Shown here: positions 1-11,785 of the stretch, in pieces | Layout of the letters: every line of letters begins with the position of its first letter | Numbering within the stretch: the first letter of the stretch is position 1 | Assembly (NCBI RefSeq): GCF_016743775.1 | Contig: NZ_JAEQMY010000004.1 | Location: 62,001-126,000, forward strand | DNA from: Microvirga aerilata | Lineage (GTDB): Bacteria > Pseudomonadota > Alphaproteobacteria > Rhizobiales > Beijerinckiaceae | Direction: 5' to 3' | Length of the DNA: 64,000 nt | Program-made: the position numbers and the translations under genes | The notes under the pieces: generated by a model | Database searches by the model: none | Told to the model about the DNA's origin: nothing | What the model saw: the letters and a program-made list of their open reading frames with translations, nothing else

Positions 1-834
1 ATCGATCGCCAGAACGTCCTTTTCCAGAATCTTTTGTTCGTGCTCGAGCTTCACCAGACGGGCCAGCGCATCGGCGGCCCCGGTCTCCGGCAGGCGCACG
101 TCCATGCCGTTGTCCATCTTGAGCGTCCAGCGCCGGCCGGCCACGAGGGTGCCGGCGCGGATGCGCTGTTTGAGCGGGCCTGCGGCCTCGATCAGCGCGA
201 GATAATCCTTGCTGCGGGCATTGGCGCCCTCGCCCACCACGAAGGGCAAATCGAGGTAGCGCTCGTCCTGCATCAGGTCGATCACCGTGCCGTCCGAGGC
301 GATGACGAAGAGTTCGCCGTTGTTCTGCCAGATGGCGTGCGCCTCGCGCTCGGTGAGCGTGATCACGAGTTCATTGGGATAGAGCTTGCGCACGGTTGCC
401 GACTTGATCATCGGCACGCGCTCCAGGCGCTCGCGCAGATCGTTCACGTCGAGGAAGGCCAGGGAGACCTTCACGTCGAGGCCGGCGGCGGCCAGAACTT
501 CGTTCTCGCCGATCTGCGAGATGCCGGAGATCGTCACCTGATCGAGGCCCAGGCCCACGGCGCGGGCCAGGGCATGATGCGGCTCGCCATGGGCGCGGAT
601 GAACCCGTCGATGTGGCCGCCCTGCCAGAGACCGTAGCCCACCACGGCCGAGAAGAACGCGAGGGTCAGGCCGGATCCGAGGAAGCGCGGAAGGCGCTGC
701 TCGATCGCAACGGCGGAGGAGCGTCGGCGAACGCTGCCTGAGGAGCCGAAAATCTTGCTGATTCGAGACGACGCTGGCCTCCGGCCTCCGGAGGCAGCGC
801 GCGCAACCGTGGCGCCGGCCGGGTAGGCCGTCAT
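1..834 (-). CDS. ftsQ: Cell division protein FtsQ (3' end beyond the window)
   Basis: FtsQ is a bitopic inner-membrane divisome protein that joins FtsB/FtsL and recruits later division proteins. The frame stays open to base 1, so 278 codons are visible and the C-terminus is missing. A basic N-terminus is followed by a membrane segment (about residues 57-75), then a POTRA domain beginning VTISGISQIGENEVLAAAG and the FtsQ domain with ERVPMIKSATVRKLYPNEL. The ATG at 834 overlaps the ddl stop as ATGA, which fixes the start. It is the last dcw gene visible; ftsA and ftsZ normally follow. Confidence 0.93.
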   Translation of the reverse strand, partial: MTAYPAGATVARAASGGRRPASSRISKIFGSSGSVRRRSSAVAIEQRLPRFLGSGLTLAFFSAVVGYGLWQGGHIDGFIRAHGEPHHALARAVGLGLDQVTISGISQIGENEVLAAAGLDVKVSLAFLDVNDLRERLERVPMIKSATVRKLYPNELVITLTEREAHAIWQNNGELFVIASDGTVIDLMQDERYLDLPFVVGEGANARSKDYLALIEAAGPLKQRIRAGTLVAGRRWTLKMDNGMDVRLPETGAADALARLVKLEHEQKILEKDVLAID

Positions 835-1754
835 CGGTTGCAGGTAGCGTCCTCCACCATCCATTGCACAAGCTCGCCAAACGTATAGCCCGCATGGGCT
901 GCCAATTCTGGCACCAAGCTCGTCTCGGTCATGCCGGGTTGCGTGTTGACCTCGAGAACAACGAGTTCCCCGGTTCCCCCAGGAGTGTCGTCGTACCGCA
1001 AGTCGGCACGGCTGATTCCCCGACAGCCGAGCGCTTGATGCGCCGTTAACGACAACTCTTGGACCTTTTGGTAAATATTCGGTTTAATTTCTGCCGGGAG
1101 GACGTGAATGGAGCCTCCCTTCACATATTTTGCATCGTAGTCGTAGAAGACCCCGGTGGCGGGCTGGATGTCGATGACCCCAAGGGCCCTGTCGCCCATG
1201 ACCGCGCAGGTGAGCTCGCGTCCCGCAACATATGATTCTGCAAGGATTTCCTCGCCGTAGGGCCAGTCCTCCCGCAGCAGTTCCTGCGGCGGATGGGAAC
1301 GGTCCTCGCGGACGATGATGACCCCGTGGGAGGAGCCTTCGCTGATCGGCTTGAGCACGTAGGGCACGGGCAGAACGTGACTTTTCGCCGCCTCCAGACG
1401 GTTAACGACCATGCCCTTGGGCACCGGCACCCCGGCCGCCGCCATTAACACTTTCGCCTTGTCCTTCTGCATGGCGACCGCCGAGGCGAGAACGCCCGAA
1501 TGGGTGTAGGGAATTCTTAACACCTCGAGCAGGCCCTGGATCGTCCCGTCCTCTCCCACAGGCCCGTGGAGAGCGTTGAACACCACGTCCGGCGCAACCG
1601 CCTGGAGAACGGTGGCGATGTCGGCCTGCACGTCGATGGGAGTGACCTTGTAGCTCTGGCCCTCCAGGGCCTTGCAGCAGGCCCGCCCCGAAGCCAGGCT
1701 CACCTCGCGCTCCGCCGACCAGCCGCCGTAAAGGATGGCAACGTGCTTCGCCAT
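831..1754 (-). CDS. ddl: D-alanine--D-alanine ligase
   Basis: This cytoplasmic ATP-grasp enzyme joins two D-alanines for the pentapeptide stem added by MurF. At 307 residues it has the length of the DdlB class. Visible signatures are the N-terminal ILYGGWSAEREVSLASG, HGPVGEDGTIQGLLEVL, the ATP-grasp loop KPISEGSSHGV and the C-terminal VLEVNTQPGMTETSLVPE with metal-binding Glu and Asn. It lies 51 nt downstream of murB and overlaps ftsQ by four bases (ATGA), as is common in alphaproteobacterial dcw clusters. Confidence 0.97.
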   Translation of the reverse strand: MAKHVAILYGGWSAEREVSLASGRACCKALEGQSYKVTPIDVQADIATVLQAVAPDVVFNALHGPVGEDGTIQGLLEVLRIPYTHSGVLASAVAMQKDKAKVLMAAAGVPVPKGMVVNRLEAAKSHVLPVPYVLKPISEGSSHGVIIVREDRSHPPQELLREDWPYGEEILAESYVAGRELTCAVMGDRALGVIDIQPATGVFYDYDAKYVKGGSIHVLPAEIKPNIYQKVQELSLTAHQALGCRGISRADLRYDDTPGGTGELVVLEVNTQPGMTETSLVPELAAHAGYTFGELVQWMVEDATCNR

Positions 1755-1805
1755 GGGTCTCTCCCGTCATGCGCCCCGGCGAAACCGGGTCAAAAGTGAT
1801 TCGAA

Positions 1806-2725
1806 TCAGGCCTTGGGCAGCCCGACCCGCTTGATTTCCCATTCGAGCTCCACGCCCGAGGTCTCCCGGACCCGGCGGCGGACCTCCTCGCCGAGGCCCT
1901 CGATGTCGGCCGCAGAGGCCGAGCCATGGTTGATCAGGAAGTTGCAGTGCATCTCGGACACCTGGGCGTCGCCCACGCGCAGGCCCCGGCACCCGGCCGC
2001 ATCGACCAACTCCCACGCCTTCCGGCCCGGCGGGTTCTTGAAGGTGGAGCCGCCCGTGCGGGTGTTCACCGGCTGGGTCGAGGAGCGCGCCTCCGTGATG
2101 GCGTTCATCTCCGCCAGGATCTCGGCCGAATCACCCGGCCGCCCCTCGAACAGGGCCTCCGTGAAGATCACGTCCTCCGGCACGCTCGCATGGCGATAGG
2201 TGAAGCCCATCTGGGCATTGGTGAAGGCGACGGCCTCGCCGGTGCGGGTGACGCCCTTGGCCTCGACCAGCACGTCCTTGGTCTCGCCCCCGTAGGCGCC
2301 GCCGTTCATGCGAAGCGCGCCGCCGATGGCGCCGGGAATGCCGCGCAGGAAGGAGAGGCCCGCAATGCCGGCCTCCGCCGCCGCTCGCGCCACTTTCACG
2401 TCGGGGGCGCCGGCGCCGGCGCGAACGCGCAGGCCGGGCTCGACCGACACGTCGGCGAAGCCTTTGCCCAGCCGGATCACGACGCCTTCCAGCCCCCCGT
2501 CGCGGATGAGCAGGTTGGACCCGAGTCCGACCACCAGAACCGGCACCTGCCGGTCGAGATGCTGCAGGAAGTAGGCCAGATCATCCACGTCGGCCGGCGT
2601 GAACAGCACCTGCGCCGGGCCGCCCGTGCGAAACCAGGACAGGGGCGCCGTCGGCGCGTTCGCCTCCAGCTTGCCCCGCAGTTCGGGCATGCCCGCTTTC
2701 AGGCTGGGGGTGACATCGGCAAACA

Positions 2726-2726
<1 letters not shown>
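1806..2726 (-). CDS. murB: UDP-N-acetylenolpyruvoylglucosamine reductase
   Basis: MurB is a cytoplasmic FAD enzyme that uses NADPH to reduce UDP-GlcNAc-enolpyruvate to UDP-MurNAc. The 306-residue protein shows the FAD-binding [14 protein letters not shown], the [18 protein letters not shown] loop and the active-site segment [10 protein letters not shown]. The frame stays open far upstream, but the family begins only at ATG 2726, which forms a TGATG junction with the murC stop. The upstream part is a shadow of murC. Confidence 0.97.
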
Positions 2727-4137
<1,411 letters not shown>

Positions 4138-4141
<4 letters not shown>

Positions 4142-5256
4142 GGGTTTTTTCCGTTATTGCTCAAAGGGATTAAAGGAAGAACGGCTTGCGCCAGGCGCTC
4201 CGCCGCATCCGTGATGCTGGCGCTATGTGCAGCGGCGGCGGCCTGGGTCAAGCGGTCAGGCTCTTGAAAAAATGAACGAATCTCGCCTGCAAGGCGCTCA
4301 GGAGTGAAATCGGATTGCGGGCAGACGATGGCCGCGCCAAGATCTCCAAGGGTTTTGGCGTTGGCGGCCTGGTCCTGATCGAGCGCACCCGGCAGGGGCA
4401 CGAGAATCGACGGACGGCCGATCACGGCGAGTTCCGCCACGGTCGAGGCGCCGGATCGGGAGACCACCAGATGGGCCTGGGCCAGCCGCTGCGGCAGGTC
4501 CTTGAAGAAGGGCTCGGCCTCGAATTCCACGCCCAGGCGCCCGTAATGGTCGCGCACGCGCTCCAGATCCTCGCCGCGGGCCTGCTGGGTGACGACGATG
4601 CGTGAGCGCAACTCCGGCGGCAGGAGCTCGATGGCAGGCGGCACCACGTCGCTCATGACTCGCGCGCCCTGGCTGCCGCCGACCACGAGGAGACGCAGCT
4701 TTCCGGCGGGCTCGAGGGTGGCATAGGGCTGCTTGGCGGCCTCTAGCACCGCTGGCCGGATCGGGTTGCCCGTGTGGACGACCTTGCCCGGGATGTTCGC
4801 CGGGATGCCCTTGATGCCGGCAAATCCCGTGGCGATCACGGTAGCGCGGCGGGCGAGCAGGCGGTTCGCGCGCCCCATCACGCCGTTCGCCTCGTGGATC
4901 ACCGTCGGCACCTTGAGGAGCGAGGCGGCGATCACCGGCGGCACGGTCGGATAGCCACCGAAGCCGACCACAACGCCGGGCTTCAGGCGGCGGATGACGG
5001 AAGCGGCCCTCAGGGTCCCCTGCCCCAGCATCAGCGCGGCCTTTGCCATCTGCGGGATGGAGCGGCCGGAGGGCGTGGCGGAGGGAACCTCGACGATCTC
5101 GTCCGCCGGGAATGAGCCCGCAAAGGCGTTGGCGCGCTTGTCGGTGGCGAGCGCCACCCGAAGACCTGAGGCTTTCAGGGCATTCGCGAGAGCTTCGGCC
5201 GGAAACAGATGACCGCCGGTTCCGCCGGCGGTCAGGAGGATGAGAGGAGCGGTCAT
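4138..5256 (-). CDS. murG: Lipid II synthase MurG (UDP-GlcNAc transferase)
   Basis: MurG is a peripheral inner-membrane GT-B glycosyltransferase that adds GlcNAc to lipid I to make lipid II. The 372-residue protein starts [20 protein letters not shown], containing the first glycine-rich lipid I-binding loop. It has [26 protein letters not shown] and the UDP-GlcNAc region [17 protein letters not shown]. The start at 5256 overlaps the ftsW stop (ATGA); the frame further upstream is an antisense-type shadow of ftsW. Confidence 0.97.
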
Positions 5257-6398
5257 CCGCGCGGCCAATCTTGATTGAAGTTGTCCATCATCTCCGCGCG
5301 CGGGCGACGCCGCGTGAGCGCGATGAGGAAGCCCATGCCGAGCGCCAGAGACAACAGAGAGGAGCCGCCATAGGAGATGAACGGCAGCGTCATGCCCTTG
5401 GCGGGCATGAGGTGCACGTTCACCATCATGTTGATGCAGGCCTGCAGGCCGAACATGAAGATGAGGCCGGTGGCGGCCAGACGGCAGAACGTATCCTCGT
5501 TGCGGCGGGCAAGCGTCAGGCCGCGCACGACGATGAACGCGAAGATCATGAGGAGAAGGATGCACACCACGATACCGAACTCTTCCGCCGTAACGGCGAA
5601 GATGAAGTCCGTATGCGCATCGGGCAGGATGCGCTTGACCGTGCCCTCGCCCGGGCCGCGCCCGAGCCAGCCGCCGCGGGAGAAGGCTTCCATGGCGGTG
5701 TCCACCTGGAAGCTGTCGCCCGAATCCTTATCCAGGAACCGTTCGATGCGGGCGCGCACGTGCGGCAGGAACTGATAGGCCGCGCCAATGCCCAGAAGCC
5801 CGGCGCCACCAAGGCCCATGACCCAGAACCAGTGCAGGCCCGCGACGAAGAAGATGCCGCACCACACGATGGTGACCAGCATGGTCTGGCCGAAATCCGG
5901 CTGCAGGATAAGCGGGATGATAGTGGCGGGCAGAAGCAGGAACGCCAGAAGCGTGCCCGGCACGTCCTTGCGCCTTGCGCCTTCGGAGAAGGCCCAGGCC
6001 GAGAGCACCACGAAGGCGGGCTTGACGAACTCCGACGGCTGAATGCCGAGCGGCCCGATCACGATCCAGCGGTGCGCGCCCTTGATCTCGGGGCCGTACT
6101 GGAAGGCCAGGAGGATCAGCGCCATGCCGAGGCCGTAAACCAGCAGCGCCAGCCGCCGGATATGGCGAAGCGACAGGAACGAGACCGGGATCATGATGCA
6201 CAAGGCAGGCACCAGGAAGAACACCTGCCGGTTCACGAAGTGAAACGTGGAGAGGCCGAGGCGCTCCGCGACGGGCGGGCCGCCTGCCATGAGAAAGACG
6301 AGGCCCGACAGCATGAGGACGGCGAGGCCTGCGATGAGCAAGCGGTCGACCGTCCACCACCAATCGCCGAAAGCCGAGCGTTCCGCGCGCGACACCAT
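5253..6398 (-). CDS. ftsW: SEDS peptidoglycan polymerase FtsW
   Basis: FtsW is a polytopic SEDS-family protein that polymerises lipid II into septal glycan together with its partner PBP, encoded by ftsI in this cluster. The 381-residue sequence has about ten hydrophobic segments, GIQPSEFVKPAFV, ILQPDFGQT and the C-terminal LPFISYGGSSLL. I chose ATG 6398 because an AGGGGG Shine-Dalgarno sits 7 nt upstream. An in-frame TTG at 6404 would overlap murD by four bases and is the alternative. Confidence 0.96.
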   Translation of the reverse strand: MVSRAERSAFGDWWWTVDRLLIAGLAVLMLSGLVFLMAGGPPVAERLGLSTFHFVNRQVFFLVPALCIMIPVSFLSLRHIRRLALLVYGLGMALILLAFQYGPEIKGAHRWIVIGPLGIQPSEFVKPAFVVLSAWAFSEGARRKDVPGTLLAFLLLPATIIPLILQPDFGQTMLVTIVWCGIFFVAGLHWFWVMGLGGAGLLGIGAAYQFLPHVRARIERFLDKDSGDSFQVDTAMEAFSRGGWLGRGPGEGTVKRILPDAHTDFIFAVTAEEFGIVVCILLLMIFAFIVVRGLTLARRNEDTFCRLAATGLIFMFGLQACINMMVNVHLMPAKGMTLPFISYGGSSLLSLALGMGFLIALTRRRPRAEMMDNFNQDWPRG

Positions 6399-6400
6399 CT

Positions 6401-7792
6401 TCAAGCCCCCTTGGCTTCAAGGCCGGGTAAGCCCCGAACCAGATCGCGGAAATGGTTTCCGCGCACTTCGTAATTCGAAAATTGATCGTAGGACGCGCAG
6501 GCCGGCGACAGCAGCACGACCGATGCGCCGTTCATGGCAGCAGCATCGGACGCCGCCTGCTCCACGGCTCTGTCGAGGGTGCCGCAATGGACATGGGGAA
6601 CGTCGCTGCCCAGCGTCTTTGCAAAATCGTCCGAGGCCGCGCCGATGAGATAGGCTTTGCGGATCTTCGGGAAGTAGGACTTCAGCGGCTCGATGCCGCC
6701 CTCCTTGGCCTTGCCGCCGAGGATCCAGAAAATATCGTCGAAGGACTTCAGGGCCTTCTCGGTGGAATCCGCGTTGGTGGCCTTAGAGTCGTTGATGAAG
6801 AGCGTCTCGCCGATGCGGCCGACCTCTTCCATCCGGTGCGGCAGGCCCGGGAAGGTATGCAGTCCCGAGCGGATCTCGTCAGGGGAAACATTCAGCGCCA
6901 GGGCGATCGCAACGGCGGCGGCGGCGTTTTGCGCATTGTGAGCGCCACGCAGCGAGCCGATGCCCGACAGGTTCGCCACGGGAGCGGCGTCGGACCCTGT
7001 TATGCCGACAAGCGTTTCCCCGTCCGCAAAAACGCCCTTCCGGCCGATCGGCTCGACGGAAATGCGGGCGACATTCACGCCCTTGGCTTCGCAGGCTTCG
7101 GCAATCGCACGACTCATCGGGTCATCGATGCCGATGACGGCAAGGCCCGCTCCGGCCACCAGCCGCTCCTTGATCGCCGCATAATTCTCCATCGTCCCAT
7201 GCCGGTCGATGTGATCGGGCGAGAGGTTGAGATGGACGCCGATGGTGGGCGCGAGGGAGGGTGCGAGATCGATCTGGAACGAGGAGCACTCGACCACATG
7301 GATACGGCTCTCGGTCGGCGGCTCCAGGGAGAGGATCGCGGTGCCGATATTGCCGCCCATCTGCACGTCCCGGCCCGCCTCGCGCAGGATATGCGCGACG
7401 AGGGCCGTGGTGGTGGACTTGCCGTTGGTGCCGGTGATGGCCACGAAGGGCGCGTTGGGCGCGATGCTGGCCCGCTCGCGGCAGAACAGCTCGATATCGC
7501 CGATGATCTCGACGCCGGCTTGCCTAGCCAGCTTCGCCGACCAGTGCGGCTCGGGGTGGGTGAGCGGCACGCCGGGCGAGAGAATGAAGGACGTGACCTC
7601 GGACCAGTCGGCCTCGCGCAGGTCTGCGGTCTCGATGCCCTTGGCATTGGCCTCCGCCATCTTCGCCGGATTGTCGTCGCAGGCGATCACCCGCGCTCCG
7701 CCCGCTTTCAGGGCAAGCGCCGTCGCGAGCCCCGAGCCGCCGAGGCCGAAGAGGGCGACCGTTTTGCCGGAGAAGGTGGTGACGGGCGTCAT
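6401..7792 (-). CDS. murD: UDP-N-acetylmuramoyl-L-alanine--D-glutamate ligase
   Basis: MurD adds D-glutamate to UDP-MurNAc-L-Ala. The 463-residue protein begins [20 protein letters not shown] with a Rossmann motif and carries the ATP loop [12 protein letters not shown] at about 119-130, VECSSFQID, and [11 protein letters not shown] near the C-terminal domain. The frame extends 18 codons upstream, but ATG 7792 sits 4 nt after the mraY stop and matches the family start. Confidence 0.96.
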   Translation of the reverse strand: MTPVTTFSGKTVALFGLGGSGLATALALKAGGARVIACDDNPAKMAEANAKGIETADLREADWSEVTSFILSPGVPLTHPEPHWSAKLARQAGVEIIGDIELFCRERASIAPNAPFVAITGTNGKSTTTALVAHILREAGRDVQMGGNIGTAILSLEPPTESRIHVVECSSFQIDLAPSLAPTIGVHLNLSPDHIDRHGTMENYAAIKERLVAGAGLAVIGIDDPMSRAIAEACEAKGVNVARISVEPIGRKGVFADGETLVGITGSDAAPVANLSGIGSLRGAHNAQNAAAAVAIALALNVSPDEIRSGLHTFPGLPHRMEEVGRIGETLFINDSKATNADSTEKALKSFDDIFWILGGKAKEGGIEPLKSYFPKIRKAYLIGAASDDFAKTLGSDVPHVHCGTLDRAVEQAASDAAAMNGASVVLLSPACASYDQFSNYEVRGNHFRDLVRGLPGLEAKGA

Positions 7793-7796
7793 GGGT

Positions 7797-8882
7797 TCAC
7801 CGCAGCTTGAGGGTCGACAGGCCGACGAGCGCCAGCACCACGGCAATGATCCAGAACCGGATCACCACCTGCGGCTCGGTCCAGCCCAGCTGCTCGAAAT
7901 GGTGGTGGATCGGCGCCATCTTGAACACGCGCTTGCCGGTGAGCTTGAACGAGGCCACCTGGATGATCACTGACATGATCTCCAGCACGAACAGGCCGCC
8001 CACGATGGCCAGAACGATCTCGTGCTTGGCCGCGACCGCAATCGTGCCGAGAAGACCGCCAAGGGCCAGAGACCCGGTATCTCCCATGAAGATCTGGGCC
8101 GGAGGCGCATTGAACCAGAGGAATCCGATGCCGGCCCCGATGAGCGCACCGCAAATCACCGCGAGCTCGCCGGTGCCGGGCACGAAATGGATCTGCAGGT
8201 AGTTGGAGAACACCGCGTTGCCGGCCAGATAGGCGATGAAGCCGAAGGTGCCGGCCGCGATCATCACCGGCACGATGGCCAAGCCGTCGAGACCGTCCGT
8301 GATGTTCACCGCGTTGCCCGCGCCGACGATCACGAAGGCGGCGAACACGATGTAGAACCAGCCCAGATTGAAGATCAGCTCCTTCGAGAAGGGCAGCGCC
8401 AGCTTGTTGGCAAGCCCCGGCGTCGCCATGAACGAGATGGCAAGGCATGCAACGATCGCGATCAGGGCCTCGATGGCAAGGCGCGAGCGGCCGGAGAAGC
8501 CTTTGTGCGACTGCTTGGTGACCTTCAGGTAATCGTCGTAGAAGCCGATGGCGCCGAAGCCCACGGTGACGAACAGCACGATCCAGACATAGTGGTTCTC
8601 GAGATTTGCCCAGAGCAGGGTCGAGACCAGAACGCCCGCCATGATCATCAACCCGCCCATGGTGGGCGTGCCGCGCTTCGTCAGGAGGTGCGATTGCGGC
8701 CCGTCCTCGCGGATCGGCTGCCCCTTGCCCTGGCGCACGCGCAGGAGCGAGATGATCGACGGCCCGAACAGGAACACGAAGAGAAGCCCCGTCGCCGTCG
8801 CGCCGCCGGTGCGGAACGTGATGTAGCGGAAGATGTTGAGGGGGCTGAAATAGGGGCTGAACTCAGCCAACCAGGTTAACAT
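7797..8882 (-). CDS. mraY: Phospho-N-acetylmuramoyl-pentapeptide transferase
   Basis: MraY is the inner-membrane enzyme that transfers phospho-MurNAc-pentapeptide to undecaprenyl phosphate, giving lipid I. At 361 residues with about ten membrane segments it has the normal size. Signatures seen are TPTMGGLMI, the acidic pair in [41 protein letters not shown] and [13 protein letters not shown] near the end. It begins 3 nt after the murF stop, keeping the lipid-linked step beside the last Mur ligase. Confidence 0.97.
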   Translation of the reverse strand: MLTWLAEFSPYFSPLNIFRYITFRTGGATATGLLFVFLFGPSIISLLRVRQGKGQPIREDGPQSHLLTKRGTPTMGGLMIMAGVLVSTLLWANLENHYVWIVLFVTVGFGAIGFYDDYLKVTKQSHKGFSGRSRLAIEALIAIVACLAISFMATPGLANKLALPFSKELIFNLGWFYIVFAAFVIVGAGNAVNITDGLDGLAIVPVMIAAGTFGFIAYLAGNAVFSNYLQIHFVPGTGELAVICGALIGAGIGFLWFNAPPAQIFMGDTGSLALGGLLGTIAVAAKHEIVLAIVGGLFVLEIMSVIIQVASFKLTGKRVFKMAPIHHHFEQLGWTEPQVVIRFWIIAVVLALVGLSTLKLR

Positions 8883-8885
8883 CGA

Positions 8886-10319
8886 CTATCCTTTCAGCGC
8901 GTGGGCCGTGGGGCTCGCGCCGTAACGTTCTTTCAAGGCTTTGACAACCAAAGCCATCTTCATGCTGAGCGAGCCCTTCACGGTCACCGCGTCGCCGGGA
9001 CGCAGGGCCGCCAGCACCGCATCGACCAGCTCGGCGGAGGTCTCCGCATGGTCCGCGACCTTGGCTTTCGGCAGGGCGTCCACGAGGTTTCGCATCAGGG
9101 GTCCGGCCGCGAAGACGAGATCGATCCTGTTGGCCTCGACCGCCTCCGCCAGCTCCCGATGGAGGCCGGGACCCTTCTCGCCCAATTCCTTCATGTCGCC
9201 CAGCACGGCAATGCGCCGCGCCCCGCGACCGAGCTCGACCGCGCCGAGATTGGCAAGCGCCGCGCGCATGGAGGCCGGGTTGGCGTTGTAGCTCTCGTCG
9301 ATCAGCAGGGCCTCGGCCTCGCCGATGGACAGCATGGTGCGCTCGCCGCGCCCGACTGGGGGCTTCATGTCGGCGAAGGAGAGCGCCACCAGGGCCAGAT
9401 CCGCGCCGAGCGCATGGGAGGCGGCAAGCACGCTCAAGGAGTTGAGCGCGTTGTGCCGGCCCGCCGTGCCGATCCTGTAGGTCAGGGGTTGGCCGAAGAC
9501 CGTGGCGTCGACGATGGAGTGATCGGGCTTCACGATGATGCGGCGAGCGCGAATATCCGCGGCCTCATGCTCGCCGAAGGTGACCACGCGGCCTGCCGCG
9601 GACGCGAAGGCGTGGGCGCGCATGCGCTCGAAGTAAGGGTTGTCGCGGTTGATCACCGCCGTGCCGCCGGGCTCCAGCCCTGAGAAGATCTCGCCCTTGG
9701 CGTCCGCGATGCCCCAGAGCGACGGGAAGAACTCGATATGAACCGGCTCGACCGTGGTGATCACCGCCACATGAGGGCGGACCATGCCGGTGAGCGGCAG
9801 GATCTCGTGGGCATGGTTCATGCCGATCTCGAACACGCCGAACTCGGTGTCTCGCGGCATGCGCGAGAGCGTGAGCGGAACGCCCCAGTGATTGTTGTAG
9901 GAGGCGACGGACGCATGAGTCGTGCCCTGGCGCGAGAGCGCGAGGCGCATGGCCTCCTTCGTGCCGGTCTTGCCGACGGAGCCGGTGATGGCGACGATCT
10001 TGGCGCTCGTGCGCCTGCGGGCGGCACGGCCGAGCTGGCGCATGGCCTCGAGCACGTCCGGCACCACGATCAGCCGGTCGGAAGCCCCGAAGGCTGGAGC
10101 CTTGTCCTCGGAGACGACGGCGGCGGATGCGCCTTTCTCCAGGGCGGCCGACACGAAATCGTGGCCGTCATGCACGTCGCCCTTGATGGCGAAGTAGAGA
10201 TCGCCCGGCTCGAGGGTGCGCGTGTCGATGGAAGCGCCGGTGGCCTGGGCAAAGCCCGCGCCAATGCGGGCGCCGGTGGCGGCTGCGATCTCGTCCGATG
10301 TCCAGAGGGGCGCGTTCAT
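8886..10319 (-). CDS. murF: UDP-MurNAc-tripeptide--D-Ala-D-Ala ligase
   Basis: MurF completes the cytoplasmic precursor by adding the D-Ala-D-Ala made by Ddl. The 477-residue protein has an N-terminal uridine-binding domain containing SIDTRTLEPGDLYFAIKG, the P-loop ITGSVGKTGTKE at about 111-122, and LLIDESYNANPASMRAAL. The ATG at 10319 overlaps the murE stop (ATGA), so MurE and MurF are probably made in coupled fashion. Confidence 0.97.
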   Translation of the reverse strand: MNAPLWTSDEIAAATGARIGAGFAQATGASIDTRTLEPGDLYFAIKGDVHDGHDFVSAALEKGASAAVVSEDKAPAFGASDRLIVVPDVLEAMRQLGRAARRRTSAKIVAITGSVGKTGTKEAMRLALSRQGTTHASVASYNNHWGVPLTLSRMPRDTEFGVFEIGMNHAHEILPLTGMVRPHVAVITTVEPVHIEFFPSLWGIADAKGEIFSGLEPGGTAVINRDNPYFERMRAHAFASAAGRVVTFGEHEAADIRARRIIVKPDHSIVDATVFGQPLTYRIGTAGRHNALNSLSVLAASHALGADLALVALSFADMKPPVGRGERTMLSIGEAEALLIDESYNANPASMRAALANLGAVELGRGARRIAVLGDMKELGEKGPGLHRELAEAVEANRIDLVFAAGPLMRNLVDALPKAKVADHAETSAELVDAVLAALRPGDAVTVKGSLSMKMALVVKALKERYGASPTAHALKG

Positions 10320-11785
10320 CCCTGCCTCGCTGCAATGGCCGCCCGGACTTCGTCGTGGTCCGAGAACGGCAGGGTCCGGTCGCCGATGATTTGGCCCGTT
10401 TCATGGCCTTTGCCGGCCACGACCAGAATATCGCCCGTGCGAAGCTCGCCCACGGCCGTGCGGATGGCCTCGGCGCGGTCGCCGATCTCGCGGGCGCGGG
10501 GCGCGGCTTTCATGACTTCTGCGCGAATGGCGGCCGGATCCTCCGAGCGAGGATTATCGTCCGTGACGATGACAACATCCGCCTTGTCGTTGGCGATGCG
10601 CCCCATGAGCGGGCGCTTGCCGCGATCCCGGTCGCCGCCGCAGCCGACGACGCAGACCAGCTTTCCCTGCACGAAGGGCCGCACCGCATCGAGCACATGG
10701 GCGAGCGCATCGGGCTTGTGAGCATAGTCGACGATGCAGATGGCTCCATCCACCTCGCCCACCTGCTCCAGGCGGCCACGCACCCCTTTGAGCGTCTCGA
10801 AGCCCTCGAACACCTCGGCCGCCCTGCCCTCGCCCTCAACGGCCAGCACGAGGCCGGCGGCGACGAGGGCGTTCTCGACCTGGAAGGCGCCGAGCAGCGG
10901 CAGGGTGGTCCGGAAGGTTTTCCCGAAAGCCTCGATGGTCAGGGCCTGGGCAAAGCCGTCCGCACGGGCTTCGACGAGACGGAGCGTCTCGCCCATGCTG
11001 CCGGTGGTGATGATCTTGAGCCCACGGTTGCGGACGCCGTGCAGGAAGACGTCGGCATAGGGGCCGTCCGCATTGATGATCGCAGGCGCATCCTGCGGCA
11101 GCAGGGTGTCGAACAGGCGAAGCTTCGCGGCCGCATAGGCCTCGGTCGTGGCGTGGTAATCGAGATGGTCCCGGCCGAGATTGGTGAAGCCTGCCGCCTG
11201 CAGCCGCACCCCGTCGAGACGACGCTGGTCGATGCCGTGCGATGACGCCTCCATGGCGAGCCGCGTCACGCCGTCAGTCGCCAGTCGGTCGAACCCCTCG
11301 TGCAGGGTGATCGGATCGGGCGTGGTGAGCGAGCCATAGGCCGCGCCATCAGACGTGATGATGCCGAGCGTGCCCACGCTCGCGGACTTGTATCCCAGAT
11401 GGGCGAAAAGCTGGCGCGTGAAATCGGCCACCGAGCTCTTGCCGCTCGTGCCCGTGACGGCGACGGTTCTCTCAGGCTGATTTGGATAGAAGCGGGCCGC
11501 CGCGAGGGCCAGCGTGCGGCGCACATCCTTCACCTGGACATAGGCGATGCTGCTCGGGAGATCCGACGGACGCTCGGCCTCTCCGACGATGGCCGAAGCG
11601 CCTGCGGACACCGCTTGCGGCACGAAGCTCATGCCGTCCACCTTGGTGCCGGGCACGGCGAAGAACAGGGTGCCGGGCTCCACCTTGCGGCTGTCGGAAG
11701 CGATCTTGGCAACCGCAAGGGACGCCTTGGCGTCGCCTGCCGCGAGATCGAGAAGATCGCCGAGATGCATGGTTCGTGCGTTCAT
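10316..11785 (-). CDS. murE: UDP-MurNAc-L-Ala-D-Glu--meso-DAP ligase
   Basis: MurE adds the third stem residue. The 489-residue protein has VTGTSGKSSVADFTRQLF at about 110-127 (ATP loop), EASSHGIDQRRLDGV, and the DDNPRSEDP motif. The DNPR signature is what distinguishes meso-diaminopimelate enzymes from lysine enzymes, so the wall should be of the meso-DAP type. ATG 11785 overlaps the ftsI stop (ATGA). Confidence 0.97.
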   Translation of the reverse strand: MNARTMHLGDLLDLAAGDAKASLAVAKIASDSRKVEPGTLFFAVPGTKVDGMSFVPQAVSAGASAIVGEAERPSDLPSSIAYVQVKDVRRTLALAAARFYPNQPERTVAVTGTSGKSSVADFTRQLFAHLGYKSASVGTLGIITSDGAAYGSLTTPDPITLHEGFDRLATDGVTRLAMEASSHGIDQRRLDGVRLQAAGFTNLGRDHLDYHATTEAYAAAKLRLFDTLLPQDAPAIINADGPYADVFLHGVRNRGLKIITTGSMGETLRLVEARADGFAQALTIEAFGKTFRTTLPLLGAFQVENALVAAGLVLAVEGEGRAAEVFEGFETLKGVRGRLEQVGEVDGAICIVDYAHKPDALAHVLDAVRPFVQGKLVCVVGCGGDRDRGKRPLMGRIANDKADVVIVTDDNPRSEDPAAIRAEVMKAAPRAREIGDRAEAIRTAVGELRTGDILVVAGKGHETGQIIGDRTLPFSDHDEVRAAIAARQG